Below, in pieces: positions 28,395 to 35,506 of a stretch of 64,000 nt of DNA. The translations under genes were made by a program, and so were the position numbers. Below the pieces are notes generated by a model. That model worked only from the letters and a program-made list of their open reading frames with translations. It searched no databases and was not told where the DNA came from. Within the stretch, counting starts at the first letter, position 1; every line of letters begins with the position of its first letter. The stretch covers positions 434,001 through 498,000 of the forward strand of contig NZ_PYXG01000001.1 in the NCBI RefSeq assembly GCF_003043945.1, in the 5' to 3' direction. Origin of the DNA: Prevotella sp. oral taxon 376. GTDB taxonomy: Bacteria > Bacteroidota > Bacteroidia > Bacteroidales > Bacteroidaceae.

Positions 28395-28402
28395 TATCTT
28401 TG
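28395..28402 (+). promoter_or_regulatory. -7 box only 4 nt before an ATG
   Basis: TATCTTTG is followed by four bases and then the ATG at 28407. With usual Bacteroidota spacing the transcript would begin at or next to the start codon. Confidence 0.6.
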
Positions 28403-28406
28403 CAAT

Positions 28407-29030
28407 ATGAACTCACAAGGGACAATCCCCTCCAAATGGACTGAAAATGTCATCATCGCTGATGCCGACTATGTGGATCGGGTAGCTTTTGATCTCATCG
28501 TGAACTTTGAAAGAATGATCGGCCGCAAGATTCCCCGGGCCGACATGAGCCAGTGGGCAGTCTGCACAGCCCTCGACGGAGGACTTCGAGAAGGCAGCCA
28601 TCAGACCTTGCTGGTACTGATTCACGAGAAAAAGCGCGCCGGAATGGAGAATTTTTCCCCCTCTGAGTTCGACAAGGAGCTGAATGGGCAGGCTTTCAGA
28701 GACGCCCGGCTGGGTGAGTTTCTCATCTCCTCCTATCCCGTGGAAGAACTTATCGGGAAAAACGAGTTCATGCTCGAGACTCTCAAAGCCGTGCTCGCAC
28801 AGGAAGAAGTGAGGCGTATCATGGTAGTTCCGAACGCCGAAGAAGGCAACCTCTACCATGAGATTCGCTCATTGCTGCATTCTCATGACGACGAGGAGAA
28901 GCACATTACCATCTTCACCATGCAGCCCCTGCCGGGCGGAAAGTTTCGTCAGGAACTGCTGGGATACTCCCTGATGAGTGCCTTGGGAATCAAATCAAAC
29001 GAAATCAAATCGCAAGAAAAATATGAGTAG
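28407..29030 (+). CDS. Conserved hypothetical protein upstream of carboxynorspermidine dehydrogenase
   Basis: 207 aa, soluble, no signal peptide. It begins MNSQGTIPSKWTENVIIADADYVDRVAFDLIVNFERMIGR and looks like a compact alpha/beta protein. I believe it belongs to a Bacteroidales family of unknown function, without naming it firmly. The ATG at 28407 is preferred because the predicted protein is regular from there and the upstream in-frame codons are AT-rich promoter sequence. Only 4 nt separate the -7 box from this ATG, so the mRNA may be leaderless. It overlaps the next gene by 8 bp, suggesting coupled translation and a related role. Confidence 0.75.
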   Translation: MNSQGTIPSKWTENVIIADADYVDRVAFDLIVNFERMIGRKIPRADMSQWAVCTALDGGLREGSHQTLLVLIHEKKRAGMENFSPSEFDKELNGQAFRDARLGEFLISSYPVEELIGKNEFMLETLKAVLAQEEVRRIMVVPNAEEGNLYHEIRSLLHSHDDEEKHITIFTMQPLPGGKFRQELLGYSLMSALGIKSNEIKSQEKYE

Positions 29031-30261
29031 AATACTGATGATTGGTGCTGGTGGCGTTGCCACAGTGGCCGCATACAAGATTGTGCAGAACCAGGATGTG
29101 TTTACCGAGTTCACGATAGCCTCCCGCCGCAAAGCCAAATGCGACAAACTGGTGGACGACATCCATGCCAAAGGCTACAAGATGAACATCAAAACCGCCG
29201 AGGTGGACGCTGACGATGTGGAGCAACTCAAGGCTTTGTTCTCCGAATACAAGCCAGACCTCGTGCTAAACCTTGCCCTCCCTTATCAGGATCTTACCAT
29301 TATGGACGCCTGTCTGGCATGTGGATGCAACTATCTCGACACAGCCAACTACGAGCCTAAGGACAAGGCGCACTTCGAATACTCATGGCAGTGGGCTTAC
29401 AAAGACAGGTTTGAGCGGGCAGGACTTACCGCCATACTCGGCTGCGGGTTCGATCCGGGCGTGTCGGGCATCTTCACCGCCTATGCTGCCAAGCACCATT
29501 TCGACGAGATACAGTATCTCGACATCGTGGACTGCAATGCCGGAAACCATCATAAAGCCTTCGCCACGAACTTCAATCCGGAAATAAACATCCGCGAGAT
29601 CACGCAGAAAGGGCTCTACTATGACAACGGTAAGTGGATTGAAACCGAGCCCTTGGAAATACACAAGGCCCTCACCTACCCCAACATCGGGCCCCGCGAA
29701 AGCTACTTGATGCACCACGAGGAACTTGAAAGCTTGGTGAAGAACTACCCGACCATCAAGCGCGGCCGCTTCTGGATGACTTTCGGACAGCAGTACCTGA
29801 ACTATCTCGACTGCATCCAGAACCTCGGCATGAGCCGCATTGACGAGATAACCTACGAAGCCCTACTGGCAGAAGACCCCACGAAGAGCGTCAAGGTGAA
29901 AATCGTTCCTTTGCAATTCCTCAAGGCCGTGCTGCCCAACCCTCAAGACCTGGGCGAGAACTACGACGGCGAAACCAGCATCGGCTGCCGCATCCGGGGA
30001 CTGAAAGACGGCAAGGAACATACCTATTATATATATAACAACTGCAAACACCAGGAAGCTTACAAGGAAACCGGCATGCAGGGAGTAAGCTATACCACCG
30101 GCGTACCGGCCATGATCGGAGCCATGATGTTCTGCAAGGGCATCTGGAAGAAGCCCGGAGTATGGAATGTAGAGGAGTTTGATCCCGATCCTTTCATGCA
30201 ACAGCTCAACAAGCAGGGACTGCCCTGGCACGAGGTGTTTGACGAAGACATTGAATTATAG
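29023..30261 (+). CDS. Carboxynorspermidine dehydrogenase (saccharopine dehydrogenase family)
   Basis: 412 aa from ATG 29023. The N-terminal Rossmann motif LMIGAGGVATVAAYK is at residues 5-19. Family motifs DTANYEPKD and GCGFDPGVSG follow, and the C-terminal half matches the carboxynorspermidine/carboxyspermidine dehydrogenase branch (VSYTTGVPAMIGAMMF). This enzyme joins aspartate semialdehyde to a diamine in the alternative spermidine pathway, before a decarboxylase that is not in this window. It overlaps the preceding gene by 8 bp, and recA starts 24 bp after it. True saccharopine dehydrogenase is the alternative, but most bacteria of this group use the polyamine enzyme. Confidence 0.88.
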   Translation: MSRILMIGAGGVATVAAYKIVQNQDVFTEFTIASRRKAKCDKLVDDIHAKGYKMNIKTAEVDADDVEQLKALFSEYKPDLVLNLALPYQDLTIMDACLACGCNYLDTANYEPKDKAHFEYSWQWAYKDRFERAGLTAILGCGFDPGVSGIFTAYAAKHHFDEIQYLDIVDCNAGNHHKAFATNFNPEINIREITQKGLYYDNGKWIETEPLEIHKALTYPNIGPRESYLMHHEELESLVKNYPTIKRGRFWMTFGQQYLNYLDCIQNLGMSRIDEITYEALLAEDPTKSVKVKIVPLQFLKAVLPNPQDLGENYDGETSIGCRIRGLKDGKEHTYYIYNNCKHQEAYKETGMQGVSYTTGVPAMIGAMMFCKGIWKKPGVWNVEEFDPDPFMQQLNKQGLPWHEVFDEDIEL

Positions 30262-30285
30262 AAAACATCAAAAGCAAAGAGATAA

Positions 30286-31320
30286 ATGGCAAAGAAAGAA
30301 GAAAGCGCTGCCACACAGCAGAATAACCAAGAGGGCAAGCTCAAAGCCCTTCAAGCCGCCATGTCGAAGATAGAGAAAGACTTCGGAAAAGGCTCCATCA
30401 TGCGCATGGGCGACGAGCAAGTTGAGAATGTAGAAGTCATCCCCACGGGCAGTCTTGCCTTGGATGCAGCCCTCGGAGTGGGCGGTTATCCCCGGGGTCG
30501 CATCATCGAAATCTATGGTCCGGAGTCGTCCGGTAAGACCACGCTTGCCATTCATGCCATCGCCGAAGCCCAGAAATTGGGCGGCATCGCGGCATTCATC
30601 GATGCCGAGCATGCCTTCGACCGCTTCTATGCCGCCAAGCTCGGAGTGGATGTAGACAACCTCTGGATAGCGCAGCCGGATAATGGCGAGCAGGCTCTTG
30701 AGATTGCCGACCAGCTCATCCGGTCGAGTGCCATCGACATCGTAGTCATCGATTCCGTGGCCGCTCTTACCCCGAAGGCTGAAATAGAGGGAGACATGGG
30801 CGACAACAAGGTGGGGCTCCAGGCCCGCCTGATGAGCCAGGCGCTCCGCAAGTTGACAGCCACCATCTCCAAGACCAATACCACCTGCATCTTCATCAAC
30901 CAGTTGCGCGAGAAGATCGGGGTCATGTTCGGCAGTCCGGAGACCACTACCGGCGGCAATGCCCTGAAGTTCTATGCCTCCGTCAGGCTAGATATCCGCC
31001 GCGTTACGAGCATCAAGGACGGCGACCAAGTGCTCGGAAACCAAGTCCGGGTAAAAGTGGTAAAGAACAAGGTGGCTCCTCCTTTCCGCAAGGCTGAGTT
31101 TGAAATCACCTTCGGAGAGGGAATCAACCGCCTCGGAGAAATCGTCGACCTCGGCGTTGAGAACGACATCGTCAAGAAGAGCGGAAGCTGGTTCTCTTAT
31201 GGGGAGACCAAACTCGCCCAGGGTCGCGAAGGCACGAAGGAACTCCTGCGAGACAATCCGGAGCTCTGCGATGAAATCGAAGCAAAGATTAAACAGGCTC
31301 TCGCAGACAAGAAAGAATAA
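30286..31320 (+). CDS. recA: Recombinase RecA
   Basis: 344 aa, standard length. RecA forms ATP-dependent filaments on single-stranded DNA for homologous recombination and triggers SOS autocleavage. Walker A GPESSGKT is at residues 78-85. [16 protein letters not shown] covers Walker B and the start of L1, and [22 protein letters not shown] covers L2. One usual position differs slightly: [10 protein letters not shown] has Phe where many RecA have Leu. It follows the dehydrogenase by 24 bp, so it may share its transcript, and it ends at a strong terminator. No LexA-like box was identified. Confidence 0.98.
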   Translation: MAKKEESAATQQNNQEGKLKALQAAMSKIEKDFGKGSIMRMGDEQVENVEVIPTGSLALDAALGVGGYPRGRIIEIYGPESSGKTTLAIHAIAEAQKLGGIAAFIDAEHAFDRFYAAKLGVDVDNLWIAQPDNGEQALEIADQLIRSSAIDIVVIDSVAALTPKAEIEGDMGDNKVGLQARLMSQALRKLTATISKTNTTCIFINQLREKIGVMFGSPETTTGGNALKFYASVRLDIRRVTSIKDGDQVLGNQVRVKVVKNKVAPPFRKAEFEITFGEGINRLGEIVDLGVENDIVKKSGSWFSYGETKLAQGREGTKELLRDNPELCDEIEAKIKQALADKKE

Positions 31321-31337
31321 GCCTCAAATAAAAAGAA

Positions 31338-31371
31338 AGCCGTTAGCGCATCAACCGCTAACGGCTTTTTT
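31338..31371 (+). terminator. Intrinsic terminator of recA
   Basis: Perfect 11-bp stem AGCCGTTAGCG/CGCTAACGGCT with a 7-nt loop and a T run. Confidence 0.92.
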
Positions 31372-31439
31372 GTGCACGAAAAGGATGTCCGGGCACAGCA
31401 GGAAACACCACCCAACCGACGAAAAGCCGTCCGCAACCT

Positions 31440-31505
31440 GACAAAATCGGCGAAATTGATGGACGAAATCGGCGAAATCGTCGGACAAAATCGCCGATTT
31501 TGTCA
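31440..31505. repeat. 66-bp triple-palindrome element, class A, copy 3
   Basis: Units at 31440-31461, 31462-31483 and 31484-31505. Unit 3 has a perfect 21-bp dyad with core CAAAATCGCCGATTTTG. The outer 15 bp of the element (TGACAAAATCGGCGA) are also perfectly inverted. Flank GACGGCTATCAG lies at 31513-31524, 7 bp from the element end. It sits between convergent recA and a fimbrial-type lipoprotein gene, in a 331-bp gap with no other gene. Confidence 0.9.
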
Positions 31506-31651
31506 AACTTAGGACGGCTATCAGGAATGCCGGGAATGACAAGTATGTTTGCCGGAAACGGCAAAGAGCCCTCCCGGCCACCGCCCTGCATACACCTTCT
31601 GCCGGTTTTCGAGAATACTTCTGCCGGCCTTTCGGCCAGCAGCGGAAGCCA

Positions 31652-32569
31652 TTAGTAGCTGTGGGTAATAGTGGTCCAGGAGGTGTCGAACGAGAGGGTG
31701 AAGGTTACATCGCCGTTTCCGCCTCCCTGTCCACCGCCCGGAGTGTCTCCGAAGAAGTTGCCGCTATACTGCGTGATGACATTGCACTTGATGGGGACCG
31801 CCGTGAAGACATGCTCCACAACGGTCTCATTGTTGGCATTGAGGGCCGTCACCGTAATCTTGAGCTTGTCCTCCACGGCGTGAGGGAAGGTGAAAACCTC
31901 GAACTGGCTGCCCGCACCGTGCATATCGGCGGGCACCTCGCGATACTCCGTCTGCCGTGAGTTCACACACCCGAAGCCCGTGATAGGGTCGAAGGTAGAA
32001 CTCCCGCCCGTGTAGTAGAACTTCATTCTCGTAACACTCCGGGGGATGGCATCGCCGACGACAAGGCGAAACTTCGACACCGCCCGCTTGAGTTCAAGCT
32101 CGTAGGAGCCCCCCTCAGCAACCTTAATGTCCTTTACACAGTAAAAAGTATCCGACACTTTGTTGTCCTTGAACTTTACTCTCTCCCACGACTCAAATGT
32201 GGGAATGCCCAGTCCGCTATGCGCAAGCACGATGATCCGGTAATTTCCGGCAGGAAGTGAGGTCGTCAGCGTGCCGAATCCCGGGTCCGCAGACTGCTGA
32301 TGTTTGGCATCATAGACTGTGCCGTCGGGCTGATAGATGACAAAGCTGATTCGTGTGCAGGCAGCGGAGAGACCACTCTCCACCTCCGGTGCCTTATCCT
32401 CGCCCTCAAACGAAATCCGCGTGAGATCCGTAATCGAGAACCTCACCTTGATGCCGTCTTTCACCTCCGGCCGACCTTCCGGTTCCTCAAGGTTCACCTT
32501 CTCGCAGGACACCGGCAACAAAATCGCCAGCAGCAACAGACTGGAAAGTATAGAAGCCTTTCTCATCAT
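31652..32569 (-). CDS. FimB/Mfa2-family fimbrial-type lipoprotein
   Basis: 305 aa. The lipobox LPVSC places the acylated Cys at residue 22. The protein has the two-domain beta-sandwich look of FimB/Mfa2 fimbrial anchor or accessory subunits. Features include FVIYQPDGTVYDA, LPAGNYRIIVLAHSG and SYELELKRAVSKFRLVVGD, with the last typical of the domain junction. A Gly-rich linker (about residues 277-287) and a short strand end the protein. Such proteins anchor or regulate length of surface fimbriae. It is the last gene of the minus-strand run behind parC, 9 bp after the phosphatase. No fimbrial shaft gene is linked. Confidence 0.72.
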   Translation of the reverse strand: MMRKASILSSLLLLAILLPVSCEKVNLEEPEGRPEVKDGIKVRFSITDLTRISFEGEDKAPEVESGLSAACTRISFVIYQPDGTVYDAKHQQSADPGFGTLTTSLPAGNYRIIVLAHSGLGIPTFESWERVKFKDNKVSDTFYCVKDIKVAEGGSYELELKRAVSKFRLVVGDAIPRSVTRMKFYYTGGSSTFDPITGFGCVNSRQTEYREVPADMHGAGSQFEVFTFPHAVEDKLKITVTALNANNETVVEHVFTAVPIKCNVITQYSGNFFGDTPGGGQGGGNGDVTFTLSFDTSWTTITHSY

Positions 32570-32578
32570 CCCAATGTC

Positions 32579-33655
32579 TTATTTCAGAGGAATGGCCTTT
32601 TCGGTCTTTCCCTCCGTGTTTTTAAAGTCCAGATCAAGAAGTTCCGCAATGGTAAAAGCCACCTGTTTGTTATAGAGCTGTTCCCCGCCGCTGACCTCTC
32701 CTTTAGGCTTTACGCCATTGCCAAAGGCCATAAACCAGGTTTCATCCGACCCCGGCAGCTTGTCGCCGTGATGTTCCCAGTTCTCAGAGCCCCTTCCATG
32801 GTCGACGGTAACGACGAATGTGGTCTTGTCGCGATAGAAAGGATCGCTCTGGCAGTAGTCCCAGAGACCCTTGAGAAAGAAGTCGAAACGCTGGGCAGAG
32901 TCCAGATAGCGGCCATAACGGCCCTCGTGGGCAAAATTGTCAGTTTCTCCGAATCCCACGAAAATGAGCCGGGGATGTACGGTTTTCATGCACTCCAAGG
33001 CATAGCGATAGGTGAACGCGTCATAGCGGACATCTCCCCAGGGGTGTGGGATTTCCTGTTCCATGAGGTCGTAGTATTCTTCCGCCTGGGTTTTCGCAGG
33101 GTTCTTCGACACATCCCACCCCGCATTCACGGGAATTCCGCTACGCTGCATGTTGAAAATCTCGTGAAACCGATCCCAGGTTCCAAAGCAATACACCGAG
33201 TTATGATACCAGGCAGCGCGGTTGGCAGCCTCGAAAACCGTAACATTCGGGTTGGGGAAGGCGTCGTTGCTGTACACGCGGGCGTCGTCGGGATAGCCCG
33301 CCAGGGTCTCGTTGTATCCCGGATAGGAGAAGTGCATGCCATTGGCTACATTCATCCGGCTTTCCTTCGTACGGTTACCATAGATGATGCCGTGCTCCGC
33401 CACATAGTTCCAGACGAAAGGAAGCAGCGCCGCACGCCGCTCCTCTGAGGTCGCACGCCAGAACCTTTCGTTGTTCAACTTGATATCCGAGACGAACTTC
33501 TTGTTGTTGAGCAATGCCGAGTCGGCCCCCATGAAGATTTCTTGCCAACGGAGTCCGTCGACCATGACCACCACAACTTGGTTCGTGCCCTTGCGCTTAG
33601 CTATGCCAGGCAGGCAAAGGGCAATGAACAGGAATGCTAAAAAGTATTTTTTCAT
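32579..33655 (-). CDS. Exported alkaline-phosphatase-superfamily hydrolase
   Basis: 358 aa from ATG 33655, with a signal peptide (about residues 1-19). Alkaline phosphatase superfamily metal motifs are visible: VVVVMVDGLRWQEIF (Asp33), GFGETDNFAHEG, VVTVDHGRGSENW and HHGD. The nucleophile region is SYPGYNETLAG. The family includes phosphodiesterases, phosphoglycerate mutases and sulfatases. The substrate is not predictable, and the closest look is a type I phosphodiesterase/nucleotide pyrophosphatase. The start is chosen for the signal peptide; upstream in-frame codons overlap the preceding gene. It lies 25 bp after the S41 peptidase in a probable operon. Confidence 0.82.
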   Translation of the reverse strand: MKKYFLAFLFIALCLPGIAKRKGTNQVVVVMVDGLRWQEIFMGADSALLNNKKFVSDIKLNNERFWRATSEERRAALLPFVWNYVAEHGIIYGNRTKESRMNVANGMHFSYPGYNETLAGYPDDARVYSNDAFPNPNVTVFEAANRAAWYHNSVYCFGTWDRFHEIFNMQRSGIPVNAGWDVSKNPAKTQAEEYYDLMEQEIPHPWGDVRYDAFTYRYALECMKTVHPRLIFVGFGETDNFAHEGRYGRYLDSAQRFDFFLKGLWDYCQSDPFYRDKTTFVVTVDHGRGSENWEHHGDKLPGSDETWFMAFGNGVKPKGEVSGGEQLYNKQVAFTIAELLDLDFKNTEGKTEKAIPLK

Positions 33656-33680
33656 GTCGTATGAATGATTATAAATGGTA

Positions 33681-34700
33681 TTATGATTCGTCTTTAAGCA
33701 GCCTACGGGCATATTCGATGAGGGTGTCCCGGCCTCGCCGGAAGTCCTCTTGGGTGAGGCTGACCTTGTAGTCGGGGTTGATTCCGAACTCGGTGCTCTG
33801 CTGTTGCCTGTCGTACATCGGACACGCGGAGAAGCGGATGCCCCAACCGTTCGGCAGCTCACTTGAGAACGGCATGCCTGCCCCGCCGCCGGTCTTATCG
33901 CCCACGACCTTTACTTGTGGACAGCATTTCATGTATTTCACGAACTCATTGGCGGCACTGTAGACCGAGCGATTGGTGAGCAGCACCACCCGCTTCTGCC
34001 ATCTCACTCCCTTGGATGGCTTGAGAATCTGCTCCCTCATTGCCGAGAAATCACTATGCCCTTTTCCCGTCTTATGCTGCATATAGCCCACGAGAATCTC
34101 CTCGTTAGTAAACCTTGCCGCCAGTTTCTCCGCGCTGGAGATCATGCCGCCCGTATTATTACGGAGGTCGATGATGAGGCCGTTGCAAGGCGCGAGATAG
34201 AGGAGAATCTCGTCCATGTTGCCGCTCCCGATGGCATTCACAAAGGTTTCGCAGCGCAGATAGCCTATATTGTCGTCGAGTACGCGATATTTCATCCCCG
34301 ACGCAATGCGGTAATCCGTACCGATATACTTGTTGAAAAGCGTGTCGGAGAAGTTGCTCGGATAGTCTTCATGCCAGCTCCAGTTGCGCGCCACATCAAA
34401 ACTTGAATAGATGTTCACATGCCCGTCCCGAAGTTCGGACAGCATATCGCACAACACTTCGAAGACTTGCGACTCCGTCATACCGGCATTCATCATCTTG
34501 GAATAACGCTGGTAGACTTCCGCCCAGTCCAGTCCGTACTCCTTGGCCTTATAGTCAAGGAAGCAATAACGCTGGTCGATAATGTTCCAGAGAGCCTCGA
34601 AGTTGCCCTGGGGAGTGTCGGCATGGTTCTCCTCGTCTACACATCCCGCAAGGCCCAGCAACATCGGGAGCAACATGAGGTATAAAAGACTTTTCTTCAT
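33681..34700 (-). CDS. S41-family C-terminal-processing-type peptidase, lipoprotein
   Basis: 339 aa, lipobox LAGC with Cys20. An N-terminal helical part (LWNIIDQRYCFLDY, LRDGHVNIYSS) is followed by the S41 protease core: IIDLRNNTGGM at 177-186, then LTNRSVYSAANEF with likely nucleophile Ser248 and VVGDKTGGG with likely Lys269. No PDZ domain is obvious, as in tricorn-like and IRBP-type S41 members. It would cut protein C-termini or peptides in the periplasm or at the surface. Its start overlaps the end of the DUF3316 gene by 4 bp. Confidence 0.88.
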   Translation of the reverse strand: MKKSLLYLMLLPMLLGLAGCVDEENHADTPQGNFEALWNIIDQRYCFLDYKAKEYGLDWAEVYQRYSKMMNAGMTESQVFEVLCDMLSELRDGHVNIYSSFDVARNWSWHEDYPSNFSDTLFNKYIGTDYRIASGMKYRVLDDNIGYLRCETFVNAIGSGNMDEILLYLAPCNGLIIDLRNNTGGMISSAEKLAARFTNEEILVGYMQHKTGKGHSDFSAMREQILKPSKGVRWQKRVVLLTNRSVYSAANEFVKYMKCCPQVKVVGDKTGGGAGMPFSSELPNGWGIRFSACPMYDRQQQSTEFGINPDYKVSLTQEDFRRGRDTLIEYARRLLKDES

Positions 34701-35506
34701 GGCCGCATCTTGATGAGTTGGAATCGTTTGGTTACGCCGACGACGAGGCTGTTGGTATAGACATGGCTACGCAGACCGTTCACCTTAGCCTGCTGGAAGT
34801 CGCCCAGATAGCCCACCCGGAAGGTGGTGCCCCAAAGCGTAAAGTCGAAAGTGAGCAGCTGCCGCAACGACGGTGCATTGCCCATCCAAGTGGGAACGAC
34901 ATTATGGTCGTAGTTGCCTTGCGAGAATATCTCGTAATACGACTGGCCGTAGTTAGGTGAAAACATCACTCCCAGCAGAGGCACACTCAGTTCATAGCGC
35001 AAGGTGTGAGGGCTGTTTTTGATATAAAACCTGTAAGCGGCTTCTATCACCGGGGTGATGTTAAGGTATAGACGGGCCTGCGCGGGGTTGTTGGAGTTAC
35101 GAGTGTTATAGATGAACCCAAGGTTTGCGTCTATGTTTCCTCCCACTCCAAGGGTCAGCCTGTCGGCTTCCAGCGACAGCACCCTATAGTGCCAGCCATA
35201 CTGGAAGTTGTACATGCCCGCCATCTCGCTGCCATTGCCCGCCCTGTTGTCGGCATATGCCACATTTCCCTGATGGATGATTTCGCGATAAAGGCGTTTC
35301 CCCTCGTGCTCGCGAAGGGTATGCGAGATATAGCGAAGCTCCGTTCCGTTATACTTCTCAGGAGAAAGATAAGTGTCAAGAATATTCGTAGCTCCCACTC
35401 CCAGAAGCTTGGAATTGGTGATGATCCGGCCCTCCTGCGCCACGGCGGACACCGTCATCAGCACAAGAGCTGCCAGAATACAGACATATCTCTTATTGTT
35501 CTTCAT
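34697..35506 (-). CDS. DUF3316-family exported protein
   Basis: 269 aa with a signal peptide (about residues 1-23, ending SAVAQ). The body has alternating aromatic and polar strands typical of outer-membrane beta structure, e.g. MYNFQYGWHYRVLSLEADR and LLTFDFTLWGTTFRVGYLG. I assign it to the Bacteroidota DUF3316 family; the function is unknown. It overlaps parC by 14 bp and the S41 peptidase gene by 4 bp, so it probably depends on the parC transcript. Confidence 0.75.
   Translation of the reverse strand: MKNNKRYVCILAALVLMTVSAVAQEGRIITNSKLLGVGATNILDTYLSPEKYNGTELRYISHTLREHEGKRLYREIIHQGNVAYADNRAGNGSEMAGMYNFQYGWHYRVLSLEADRLTLGVGGNIDANLGFIYNTRNSNNPAQARLYLNITPVIEAAYRFYIKNSPHTLRYELSVPLLGVMFSPNYGQSYYEIFSQGNYDHNVVPTWMGNAPSLRQLLTFDFTLWGTTFRVGYLGDFQQAKVNGLRSHVYTNSLVVGVTKRFQLIKMRP

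Noticed and set aside
31620..31642. Short GC stem (CTGC..GCC/GGC..GCAG) as terminator of the parC operon
   Set aside because: No T run on the minus strand and imperfect pairing.
32579..33862. Longer start for the phosphatase at 33862
   Set aside because: It would overlap the S41 gene out of frame and remove the signal peptide from the N-terminus.
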